From UBA5972 sp964637875 (GTDB lineage: Bacteria > Pseudomonadota > Alphaproteobacteria > Rhodobacterales > Rhodobacteraceae), in contig CAZWXK010000003.1 in NCBI GenBank assembly GCA_964637875.1, positions 32,087 through 96,086 on the forward strand: a stretch of DNA of 64,000 bases. Reading direction: 5' to 3'. The position numbers and the translations under genes were made by a program. The notes under the pieces were generated by a model. That model ran no database searches. It was not told the origin of the DNA and saw only the letters and a list, made by a program, of their open reading frames with translations. This document shows, in pieces, positions 8,719 through 17,600 of this stretch (positions are counted from its first letter, which is position 1; each line of letters starts with the position of its first letter).

Positions 8719-8804
8719 CAATCTTCCCCTTCGGGCCGCTTGATCGTCCCCGGGGCGCAGCCTATGACTTGGCAAACGGGTTTGCAAATGCGGCAGGTGG
8801 GGTG

Positions 8805-10007
8805 ATGTCCTTTCTTTCTTCCAGGCTTTCGGCGGTCAGGGCCTCGCCCACCATCGCCATTTCGACCCTTGCCCGCGACTTGCAGGCCGAGGGGCGCGAC
8901 ATCATCTCGCTGTCGGCTGGCGAGCCCGATTTCGACACGCCCGAAAACATCCGCGCCGCGGCCATGCGCGCCATCGAGGCAGGCAGGACCCGCTATACCG
9001 CGCCCGACGGGATAGTCGAGCTCAAGCGCGCCGTTGCCGAAAAGTTCCGCCGCGAGAACGGGCTTGTTTACGACCTGGACGAGATCACGGTTTCATCCGG
9101 CGGAAAACAGATCATTTTCAATGCCTTGATGGCAACACTTGACAAGGGGGACGAGGTTGTCATCCCCGCCCCCTACTGGGTATCCTACCCCGATATGGTG
9201 ACAATCGCGGGCGGAACCCCGGTGGTGCTGCAAACCCGGGCGCAGGACGGCTACAAGATCACCCCCGAGGCGCTTGAAAATGTGATCACACCGCGCACGA
9301 AATGGCTGATCTTCAACTCGCCCTCGAACCCCACCGGCGCGGGATATGGCCGGGACGCGCTGCGCGCGCTGTGCGATGTCCTGCTGCGCCACCCGCATGT
9401 CCGGGTGCTGAGCGACGATATCTATGAGCATCTCTCCTACCCGCCCTTCAGCTTTTGCACCCCCGCTCAGGTCGAGCCACGGCTGCGGCACCGCACGCTG
9501 ACCATGAACGGGGTGTCCAAGGCCTATGCCATGACCGGCTGGCGCATCGGCTATGCGGGCGGGCCGCGCGAGTTGATCCAGGCCATGGGCAAGCTGCAAT
9601 CGCAATCGACATCGAACCCCTGCACGATTTCGCAATGGGCAGCGGTCGAGGCGTTGAACGGCCCGCAGGATTACGTGCAGGGCAGCCTGGCCGTCTTTCA
9701 GCGCCGCCGCGACATGGTTGTCGCCATGCTGAACGCGGCAGACGGCCTGTCCTGCCCCCTGCCCGAGGGCGCCTTTTACGCCTATCCGTCAATCGACGGC
9801 TGCATCGGCAGGCGCAGCCCCGGTGGCAGATTGATCGAGACCGACGAGGATTTCGCCACCGCCCTGTTGCAGGAAACCGGCGTTGCCGTGGTCTTTGGCG
9901 CGGCCTTCGGCCTTTCGCCCTGTTTCCGCGTCAGCTATGCTGCCTCGGACGAGATGCTGAAACAGGCCTGCACCCGCATTCAGGAATTCTGCGCGGCGCT
10001 GCGATAG
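8805..10007 (+). CDS. Aspartate-type aminotransferase (class I/II, PLP)
   Basis: A 400-residue fold-type I aminotransferase of the aspartate aminotransferase I-beta group. It carries LSAGEPDFDTP (substrate-binding), SSGGKQIIFNAL, NSPSNPTGAGY, the PLP lysine Lys239 in NGVSKAYAMTGWRIGY, and the substrate carboxylate arginine in FRVSYAAS near the C-terminus. It probably moves the amino group of aspartate or another amino acid to 2-oxoglutarate. The start at MSFLSSRLSAVRASPTIA is supported by AGGTGGGG just upstream. It heads a close plus-strand run with the next two genes (gaps of 18 and 6 bases). Exact specificity is open: aspartate, prephenate or aromatic substrates are all possible. Confidence 0.85.
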   Translation: MSFLSSRLSAVRASPTIAISTLARDLQAEGRDIISLSAGEPDFDTPENIRAAAMRAIEAGRTRYTAPDGIVELKRAVAEKFRRENGLVYDLDEITVSSGGKQIIFNALMATLDKGDEVVIPAPYWVSYPDMVTIAGGTPVVLQTRAQDGYKITPEALENVITPRTKWLIFNSPSNPTGAGYGRDALRALCDVLLRHPHVRVLSDDIYEHLSYPPFSFCTPAQVEPRLRHRTLTMNGVSKAYAMTGWRIGYAGGPRELIQAMGKLQSQSTSNPCTISQWAAVEALNGPQDYVQGSLAVFQRRRDMVVAMLNAADGLSCPLPEGAFYAYPSIDGCIGRRSPGGRLIETDEDFATALLQETGVAVVFGAAFGLSPCFRVSYAASDEMLKQACTRIQEFCAALR

Positions 10008-10025
10008 ACAGCCGGGATTCATGCC

Positions 10026-10430
10026 ATGATGGATGACGATCTGAACCTCTATTTCCGCGTGCGTGAAAACGGCGCGACGGTGTTTCGCGTTGATACCGAA
10101 AACCGCCAGCGCCGGCTGGAACTGACCCAGATCGCCGTGGCCAATGTTCGTAACGGCGAGGTCAAGCCCCACGCCAACACCCCCCCGACCGACGCCGAAT
10201 CCGCCGCCATCCGCGACTGGATCGAAACCCGCCGCAAGCTGCTGAAAAGGCGCGAGCTTGACGACATCATGCGCACCATCGACCACCTGAACCTGACGGC
10301 GCACTGGGCACAGACCAGGGCCGATGACGAGGATCTCGAGGCCTTTACCGATCAACTGCTGATGGCCATGCATGATCTGCGCATGGTGCTTGTGCGCAAG
10401 AAATCCGACCGGCTGATGAAAAAGGGATAG
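10026..10430 (+). CDS. Small protein of unknown function
   Basis: I do not recognise this 134-residue protein beyond a sense that similar proteins occur in Rhodobacterales. It is soluble, with no signal peptide or membrane helix. It opens with an acidic start and a short beta segment (LNLYFRVRENGATVFRVD) and continues as a charged, probably helical protein (RRKLLKRRELDDIMRTIDHLNL) with a basic end. It sits 18 bases after the aminotransferase and 6 bases before the MmgE/PrpD gene, so it is almost certainly cotranscribed with them. Two consecutive ATG codons (10026, 10029) are possible starts. Codon use is like its neighbours. Confidence 0.7.
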   Translation: MMDDDLNLYFRVRENGATVFRVDTENRQRRLELTQIAVANVRNGEVKPHANTPPTDAESAAIRDWIETRRKLLKRRELDDIMRTIDHLNLTAHWAQTRADDEDLEAFTDQLLMAMHDLRMVLVRKKSDRLMKKG

Positions 10431-10436
10431 CAGCGC

Positions 10437-11798
10437 ATGAACGCCGCGCGTGAACTGGCCGAATTTGCGTCTGAAATCCGGTTTCAGGATCTGCCGGAAA
10501 CGGTGGTATCATACGCAACTGACCTGTTTGTGGATTGGTTCGGCTCGGCGCTGGCGGGTGCCGGTGCACGACAGGTGGCCGCAATCCGCAGCCTCGCGGC
10601 GCGGATGGGCCCCACCGACGGCGCATCGGAAATCCTGTTCGACCGGACGACCAGCAGCCCGCTGTTTGCGGCCCTTGTCAACGCCGCCGCCACGCATGTG
10701 GCCGAGCAGGACGATCTGCACAATGCCTCGGTCCTGCACCCGGCGACCGTGGTCTTTCCCCCTGCCCTTGCGCTGGCGCAGGCGCGCGGCGCCTCGGGGC
10801 GCGATTTCCTGACCGCCGTTGTGGCAGGCTATGAGGTCGGCATCCGGGTTGGCGAATTTCTGGGCCAGACGCACTACCGCATATTCCACACGACCGGCAC
10901 CGCCGGCACGCTGGCCGCGGCGGCCGCAGCCGGGCGCCTGCTGGGCCTTGATGCGGGGCAGATGCTGCATTGCCTGGGCTCGGCCGGCACCCAGGCGGCC
11001 GGATTGTGGGAATTCCTGCGCGACGGCGCCGATTCCAAGCAGCTGCACAGCGGCAAGGCCGCGATGAACGGGATCATCGCGGCGGATCTGGCGCAGCAGG
11101 GTTTCACCGGCGCCCGCGACATTTTCACCGGGGCGCAGGGCATGGCGGCGGGGATGTCCGACGCCCCCGCCCCAGCGGCACTGAACGACCGGCTGCACAG
11201 CCGCTGGGCGCTGTGCGAGACCTCGCTCAAATGGCACGCCTCCTGCCGCCATACCCACCCGGCGGCCGATGCCCTGCTGGCGCTGATGGCGGAAAACCAC
11301 CTTGCGGCGGGCGATATCGCGGCAATAACCGCCCATGTCCATGACGCGGCAATCGATGTGCTTGGCCCGGTGACGAACCCCACCAGCCTGCACCAGGCCA
11401 AATTCTCGATGGGCACGGTGCTGGCCATGGTGGCGCTGCATGGCCGCGCCGATGTCGAAAGTTTTGCACGTCACTGGAACGACCCCGCCATCCGCGCCCT
11501 TGCCGCACGCGTGCGGATGACACCCGATGCCGACGTGCAGGCCGCCTATCCGGCGCAGTGGCATGGCAAGGTGACGGTCGAAACGACAGACGGCCGGATT
11601 CTGCGCCGGAAACTGACCACCCCCAGGGGCGACCCCGGCAACGGGCTGAGCCGGGACGAGGTCGCCGCCAAGGCCACCGCGCTGGCCACCCATGCAGGCG
11701 CGGCAACAGCGGACGAGATGGCCGCAATCCTGCCGGGCCTCTGGAATATCGCACAACAGCCGACCATCACCCGCCTGATGCCCCTGCCACAGGCTTGA
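10437..11798 (+). CDS. MmgE/PrpD family protein
   Basis: A 453-residue protein of the MmgE/PrpD family, which includes 2-methylcitrate dehydratase and aconitate decarboxylase. Recognisable blocks are the N-terminal DLFVDWFGSALAGAGA, the HVAEQDDLHNASVLHPATVVFPPAL segment, GTAGTLAAAAAAGRLLGLD, and KWHASCRHTHPAADALLAL. The family acts on tricarboxylate-like substrates without an Fe-S cluster. No prpB or prpC lies nearby, so a role in the methylcitrate cycle is not supported by context, and the real substrate is unknown. It follows the small unknown gene by 6 bases, and tryptophanase follows 154 bases later on the same strand. Confidence 0.85.
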   Translation: MNAARELAEFASEIRFQDLPETVVSYATDLFVDWFGSALAGAGARQVAAIRSLAARMGPTDGASEILFDRTTSSPLFAALVNAAATHVAEQDDLHNASVLHPATVVFPPALALAQARGASGRDFLTAVVAGYEVGIRVGEFLGQTHYRIFHTTGTAGTLAAAAAAGRLLGLDAGQMLHCLGSAGTQAAGLWEFLRDGADSKQLHSGKAAMNGIIAADLAQQGFTGARDIFTGAQGMAAGMSDAPAPAALNDRLHSRWALCETSLKWHASCRHTHPAADALLALMAENHLAAGDIAAITAHVHDAAIDVLGPVTNPTSLHQAKFSMGTVLAMVALHGRADVESFARHWNDPAIRALAARVRMTPDADVQAAYPAQWHGKVTVETTDGRILRRKLTTPRGDPGNGLSRDEVAAKATALATHAGAATADEMAAILPGLWNIAQQPTITRLMPLPQA

Positions 11799-11952
11799 CA
11801 ACCGGCGCGCAAGGGCCAAGAAATACCCCCGCAGCCACAAGGGCGCTGAGCGCGGCATGCAGGGAATCCTGCGGCAACCGCGGCGCTGGGCCCCTGCTTG
11901 CGTGTCCGGCTGTCGCAGCTTTCCCGGGGCCCCTCTGACAAGGAGAGCCCCG

Positions 11953-13320
11953 ATGAAGACCATCATCGAACCATTCCGCATCAAGGCGGTCGAACCCATC
12001 CGCATGACCACGGCCGCCCAGCGGCGCGAGAAATTGCACGCAGCCCATTACAACCTGTTCCTGCTGCATTCGCGCGACGTTATGGTCGACCTGCTGACCG
12101 ACAGCGGCACCGGCGCCATGAGTTCGGCCCAATGGGCGGCCATGATGCAGGGCGACGAAAGCTATGCCGGCTCGCCCAGCTTCTTCCGCTTTCAGGAGGC
12201 GGTGCAGAACCTGATGCCGTTCAGACACATCATCCCCACCCATCAGGGCCGCGCGGCCGAGGCGATACTGTTCTCGATCCTCGGCGGGCCGGGGCGGCAT
12301 ATTCCGTCAAACACGCATTTCGACACCACCCGCGGCAATATCGAGGCCAGCGGCGCGCGCGCCCATGACCTCCTGATCCCCGAGGGGCGCGAACCCGCCG
12401 CCGACCACCCCTTCAAGGGCAACATGGATATCGACCGCCTGCGCGCCTTTCTGGCCGCTCGCGGCGACACTGTTCCCTGCGTCATGCTGACGATCACCAA
12501 CAATGCCGGCGGCGGCCAGCCGGTCAGCCTTGAAAACATCCGCGCCGTGGCCGAGCTGGCCCATGAATTCGGCAAACCCTTCTTCATCGACGGTTGCCGT
12601 TTTGCCGAAAACGCCTGGTTCATCAAGCAACGCGAAGCCAGCCAGCAGGATCGCAGCATCAAGGATATCGTGCGCGACTGCTTTTCCGTGGCCGACGGCA
12701 TGACCATGAGCGCAAAAAAGGATGCCTTCGCCAATATCGGCGGCTGGCTGGCGCTGAACGACGACGCGCTGGCCGAACGCGCCCGCACCCGGCTGATCCA
12801 GACCGAGGGCTTCCCCACCTATGGCGGGCTGGCCGGGCGCGACCTCGAGGCCATCGCCCAGGGGCTGAGCGAAATCATCGACGAAGACTACCTGCGCTAT
12901 CGCATCCGCAGCAACGAATATCTGATCAAGCGCCTCGACGCCCTCGGCGTGCCGACGGTCAAGCCCGCGGGCGGGCACGCGGTTTTCATCGACGCGCGCG
13001 CCTGGCTACCCCATATCGATGCGCTGCACTATCCGGGCCAGGCGCTGGCCTGCGCGCTATACGAGATGGGCGGCATCCGCGCCTGCGAGATCGGCACCGT
13101 CATGTTCGGGCGCCAGCCCGACGGCTCCGAACAACCCGCTATGATGGATCTTGTGCGCCTTGCCATGCCCCGGCGCACCTATACGCAATCACATGTGGAT
13201 TACGTCATCGAGGTCTTTGCCGAACTTGCCCGTATCAAGGATGAGCTGCGGGAATACGAGATCACGCAAGAGCCCGAGATGATGCGCCACTTCACCTGCC
13301 ACTTCAGCCCTCTGGAATGA
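11953..13320 (+). CDS. tnaA: Tryptophanase (beta-eliminating lyase)
   Basis: A 455-residue PLP lyase that splits L-tryptophan to indole, pyruvate and ammonia. The family also contains tyrosine phenol-lyase, so I compared specificity residues from memory of both. Asp124 (HFDTTRGN), Ile380 (CEIG) and His446 (MRHFT) match tryptophanase, where tyrosine phenol-lyase has Thr, Arg and Phe. The PLP lysine is Lys256 in MSAKKDAF. THQGRAAE and FPTYGGLAGRD are intact. The start at MKTIIEPFRIKAVEP is supported by AAGGAGA; the frame stays open upstream but lacks homology. A transporter or tnaC leader was not found. Convergent with tgt. Confidence 0.82.
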   Translation: MKTIIEPFRIKAVEPIRMTTAAQRREKLHAAHYNLFLLHSRDVMVDLLTDSGTGAMSSAQWAAMMQGDESYAGSPSFFRFQEAVQNLMPFRHIIPTHQGRAAEAILFSILGGPGRHIPSNTHFDTTRGNIEASGARAHDLLIPEGREPAADHPFKGNMDIDRLRAFLAARGDTVPCVMLTITNNAGGGQPVSLENIRAVAELAHEFGKPFFIDGCRFAENAWFIKQREASQQDRSIKDIVRDCFSVADGMTMSAKKDAFANIGGWLALNDDALAERARTRLIQTEGFPTYGGLAGRDLEAIAQGLSEIIDEDYLRYRIRSNEYLIKRLDALGVPTVKPAGGHAVFIDARAWLPHIDALHYPGQALACALYEMGGIRACEIGTVMFGRQPDGSEQPAMMDLVRLAMPRRTYTQSHVDYVIEVFAELARIKDELREYEITQEPEMMRHFTCHFSPLE

Positions 13321-13326
13321 CGGTAT

Positions 13327-13434
13327 CTTCTTCTTTGCATCAATACGCTCGGGGGTGCGGGGGCAGACAGCCCCCGCTGGCGCAGGCGGACATGGCGGGA
13401 GCCTCCGGCGGGCGTATTTGTCACAAAGAAGAAG
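13327..13434. repeat. Long inverted repeat between convergent tnaA and tgt (copy A of a dispersed repeat)
   Basis: CTTCTTCTTTG at 13327-13337 is the exact reverse complement of CAAAGAAGAAG at 13424-13434. Inside is a perfect hairpin, GCGGGGG-CAGACAG-CCCCCGC (13357-13377). The right arm from 13397 is nearly identical to 60053-60089. The location between two gene ends suggests a two-way terminator. Confidence 0.85.
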
Positions 13435-13448
13435 CAATGCACCACACG

Positions 13449-14579
13449 TCAAAGTGGCTCGATATCCCCTTGCGCGCGCAAGGCATGGAAATCGGCCACG
13501 AAATCATCGAGCCGGCCCTTGGCAATGGCATCGCGCAGGCCGGCCATGAGTTCCTGATAATAATGCAGATTGTGCCATGTCAGCAGCATGGACGAGATGA
13601 TTTCCTGTGCGCGGAACACATGGTGCAGATAGGCGCGCGAATAGTTGCGGCAGGCCGGGCATGTGCATTCCTCGTCCAGCGGGCGCGGATCGTCGCGGTG
13701 GCGGGCATTCTTGATGTTCACCGCCCCGCGCCGTGTCAACGCCTGCCCCGTGCGGCCCGAGCGGCTGGGCAGCACGCAGTCGAACATGTCTACGCCGCGC
13801 TGCACGGCGCCCACGATGTCGTCGGGCTTGCCCACCCCCATCAGATAGCGCGGGCGGTCCGCAGGCAGCATGTCGGGCGCGTAATCCAGCACCTCGAACA
13901 TGGCCTCTTGCCCTTCGCCCACCGCCAGCCCGCCGATGGCATAGCCGTCAAAACCGATCTTGTGCAGCGCCTCCGCGCTTTCGGCGCGCAGGTCGCGAAA
14001 GGTGCTGCCCTGCTGGATGCCGAAAATCAGGTGGTCGTCACGGTCGCCAAAGGCATCGCGCGAACGCTGTGCCCAGCGCATCGACAGGCGCATCGACGCG
14101 GCGGCCTGATCCTCGGCTGCCGGAAAGGGGGTGCATTCGTCGAAACACATGGTGATGTCGCTGCCGAGCAGGCGCTGGATCTCGATCGAGCGTTCGGGGC
14201 TCAGGTGGTGGGTCGAGCCATCGACATGGCTCTTGAAGCTGACGCCCTCTTCGGTGAGCTTGCGCAGCTCGTTCAGGCTCATCACCTGAAAACCGCCGGA
14301 ATCGGTCAGGATCGGGCGCGGCCAGTTCATGAAGCGGTGCAGACCGCCCAGGCGCGCGATGCGCTCGGCACCGGGGCGCAACATCAGGTGATAGGTGTTG
14401 CCCAACAGGATGTCGGCACCCGTTTCGCGCACCGATTCGGGCAGCATGGCCTTGACCGTCGCGGCGGTGCCCACGGGCATGAAGGCCGGCGTGCGGATAT
14501 CGCCGCGTCGGGTTTTGAGTGCGCCGGTGCGGGCCTTGCCCTGGCTGGCGTGGATCTCGAACGAAAAGGATTTCGGCAT
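13449..14579 (-). CDS. tgt: Queuine/preQ1 tRNA-guanine transglycosylase
   Basis: A 376-residue TIM-barrel enzyme that swaps guanine-34 for preQ1 in tRNAs with GUN anticodons. It has TPAFMPVGTAATVKAM, Asp93 in LTDSGGFQVMS (general acid/base), IGGLAVGEG, the VDMFDCVLPSRSGRTGQA stretch with the nucleophilic Asp, and the zinc site Cys305-x-Cys307-x2-Cys310 with a later His. The length equals that of the E. coli enzyme. The ATG at 14579 (MPKSFSFEIH) fits the family start; the longer frame upstream does not. It lies 105 bases upstream of nothing else on its strand and converges with tnaA. No queA or preQ1 synthesis genes are in the window. Confidence 0.97.
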   Translation of the reverse strand: MPKSFSFEIHASQGKARTGALKTRRGDIRTPAFMPVGTAATVKAMLPESVRETGADILLGNTYHLMLRPGAERIARLGGLHRFMNWPRPILTDSGGFQVMSLNELRKLTEEGVSFKSHVDGSTHHLSPERSIEIQRLLGSDITMCFDECTPFPAAEDQAAASMRLSMRWAQRSRDAFGDRDDHLIFGIQQGSTFRDLRAESAEALHKIGFDGYAIGGLAVGEGQEAMFEVLDYAPDMLPADRPRYLMGVGKPDDIVGAVQRGVDMFDCVLPSRSGRTGQALTRRGAVNIKNARHRDDPRPLDEECTCPACRNYSRAYLHHVFRAQEIISSMLLTWHNLHYYQELMAGLRDAIAKGRLDDFVADFHALRAQGDIEPL

Positions 14580-14684
14580 CGCTGCAAGCGCCCTGTGGTG
14601 ACTGTCCGGCGCAGTTATCACGAGGCACGCGCCAATGCCAAGCGCATGCCTCGATTTCATTCGATCCCGCGCTGGATCGCGCGT

Positions 14685-17600
14685 TCAGACCAGGACCATG
14701 TCGTTCAACAGCGCCGTGGCATCGCCAAGCCCGGCAATCGTCAGAACATCCGCGCCGCCGAAATCGAGCACCACATCGCCGCCGGCCGTGACACTGGCAA
14801 AGGACGAGATCACCTGGGCCTTGTTCATGCCACCGCCCCACAGAGCCCGGTCCAGTCTGATCGTGTCGATATCGTCGGCAAAATCGCGGATCACGTCATG
14901 CCTGCCGCCCAGACCGAACACGAACACGTCCGAGCCGTTGTTGCCGAACAGGCGGTCATTGCCGCCGCCTCCGTTGATCACATCGTTGCCGCCACCGCCC
15001 CGCAACACGTCATTGCCGCGGCCGCCATCCAGCAGATCGCGACCGCCGCCGCCATTCATGATGTCGCGCGCGCCGCCGCCCCTCATGACATCGCGACCGC
15101 CGCCACCCAGAAGCGCGTCTCGGCCATTGCCGCCAAGCAGCACGTCCCTGCCGCCGCCGCCGATCAGGCGGTCGCTTCCGGCACCGGCAATGATCCGGTC
15201 GCTGCCGCCTGCGCCGAGGATGATGTCATTGCCGGTCGATCCCACGACCCGGTCATTGCCGCTGCCCATGATCACCTGTTCGAATCCGGTAAAGGATTCG
15301 CCGGTCAGATGGGTTCCGCCGGTGGCCATCGAATAGACGTAGTCGCCACCAAAGGCCGACAGATCGAGTATGTCGAATCCCGCGCCGCCATCCATGCTCT
15401 CGATCGCGGTGGCCGAGGCCACCATGGTATCGTCACCGCCATTTCCGAAATAGCTGTTTCCATCCACCCCATCGGCGGCAATGATCCGGTTGCCCCCCGA
15501 ACCATCCCTGAATACCTCGATCCCGGCCAGTGTCGGCGTGCCGGTGGCAAAGGTGGTGGTGATCGCGCCGGCGGCAAAATCGAACAGGTCGCCGGAACGC
15601 GTGACCGACGACATGTCCAGCGTATCCCGGCCGGTCCCGCCATCGACATTGTCGAAGAACTCGCCCGAATTGATGACGATCGTGTCGTCTCCGGCGCCAC
15701 CGTTTACCGTATCGGTCCCGAACCCCCCTGCCAGAACGTCATTGCCATCGCCTCCGTTCAGGATGTCGTTCCCGGCGTCTCCGTTCAGGTTGTCGTCGCC
15801 GCCCCCGCCATTCAGCGTGTCATTGCCGTAACCACCTGAAAAGATGTTGTTGCCAGCGCCGGTACCGGTGATGACGTTGTCCTGCCCGTTGCCGATAACC
15901 GTATGGGTGCCGGCCACGGTCACGTTTTCGAAACCCGTAAGCGTCGCGATCACGCTGGTGCCGACGCGGAACGCGCCCCCCATCAGATCGACGACATGTT
16001 GCGGCAGGCCGGCATTGGTGACGCGGAAGGTATCGGTTCCGCTGCCGCCATCATAGGAATCGGTGATCGTCGCATCGCTGGTTGCCGCGTCGAAATTGAC
16101 GAAATCATCGCCGGCACCGGCGTCGATGACATTGACACCCGCATCACCGGTCAGGCTGTCATTTCCGGACGAGCCGGTGATGTTCTCGATATTGGTGACC
16201 GTGGCGTTTACGGGGGTCAGCACGATCGGCACCAGCGCGCCCGCACCGCCCGCGGCAACCCCGAAAGGAGACCACCTGAAGACCCCGCTGCCCAGATTGA
16301 CCGTATATCCGGCAGTCAGCGTTGAAAGGTCCAGAAGGTCTGTCCCGGTGCCGCCGTCATAGATCTCGCCTTCGGAGATCCCCGAGGAGGAGCTGCTGGC
16401 ACGCAGCGTGTCATCGCCGGCATCGCCATAGAGCATGTCGACCCCACCTTCGCCGGTGATCAGGTCATTGCCGTCGCCACCATGCAGAACATTGGCGTTG
16501 GCATCGCCGGTGATGGTGTCATTTCCCCCGGCGCCGATCACGTTTTCCACATTTCTCACGGTGGCAGTGATGCTGGGCAGGATCACGACCGTACTGATCC
16601 AGCGCAGAAGATTGGCCGAAAGGTCGATGGTATAACCGGCTGCGGTCATTGCCGACATGTCCAGCGTGTCGGTTCCCGTCCCGCCGTCATACATCTCGCC
16701 CGATGCAATTCCGCTGCTGCCAGGCGCCAGCACGTCATCGCCGGCACCGCCCAACAGGGTATCGGTGCCCGCCTCTCCGGTCAGGCGGTCGTTGCCGCTG
16801 CCTCCCGACAGGGTATCGTCACCGCCCCCGCCACTGATATTGTCATCGCCCGAATTGCCCCACAGATAATTCGCCCCGGCATCGCCGATGATCCTGTCAT
16901 TGCCCCTGGCCCCCCAGACGTTTTCGATATTGACCAGTGTCGAGCTGGCCGATCCGGTCGGCCTGCTGAAATACACGACCGTTCCGACATCGAGGTTGAC
17001 CGTATAGCCCAGGAACAATGCCGACAGGTCGAAGGTATCCGTTTCGCTGCCACCGTCATAGAGATCGCCGTTGGCTATGCCGCCGAGACCGGGGCGCAGG
17101 ATGTCGGCTCCTGCACCGCCATAGAGGCTGTCGGCGCCGGCATCGCCAACCAGAACATCGTTGTTGTCGCCCCCATAAAGCGTATCGTTGCCCGCCCCGC
17201 CGACAAGCATATCGAAGCCGCCCCAGCCATACAGCGTGTCATTGCCGTCATTGCCGCGCAGTTCATTGCCCGCGCCATTGCCCACGATCACATCATCTCC
17301 GGCGCCCGCGGTGGCATTCGAGATCACCACCCCGCGCGCGATGATGACATTGTTGGTTCTGCCGTAGACGCTCGACATCGATTCGGCGCCCAGCCTGATC
17401 GTCTGATTGCCGGAATAGCCCGAATAGTTCAGCGTATCGGTGCCGCCGCTGTCATAGATGGTCACTGTCGGAACATTGGTAAACCCTGTCCCGTACGAGT
17501 CCCGCCCCGTATTGTTGCCGTCTCCATAGATCGTATCGCCCATGCGCACCGTGCCGCTGGTGCCGTACAGATTCTGGACCGCGATGATGTCCACAAGCTG

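Noticed and set aside
11857..11952. A possible tnaC-like leader peptide before tryptophanase (Trp at position 11 and Pro 12 residues later)
   Set aside because: The frame runs straight into tnaA without a stop codon, so it cannot stall at a leader end; the Trp-Pro spacing is probably chance.
11953..13320. Tyrosine phenol-lyase annotation
   Set aside because: The three discriminating positions read Asp, Ile and His as in tryptophanase, not Thr, Arg and Phe.
13317..15839. An 840-codon open frame on the plus strand across tgt and the RTX gene
   Set aside because: It is antisense to two well-supported genes, has no family motif, and long antisense frames are common at this GC content. Similar long shadows opposite nasA, narK, ppiD and the MmgE/PrpD gene were dropped for the same reason.
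14940..17300. Regular short repeats that could suggest a CRISPR array
   Set aside because: The period is 27 bases with no unique spacers, and the repeats encode RTX nonapeptides in a continuous frame.
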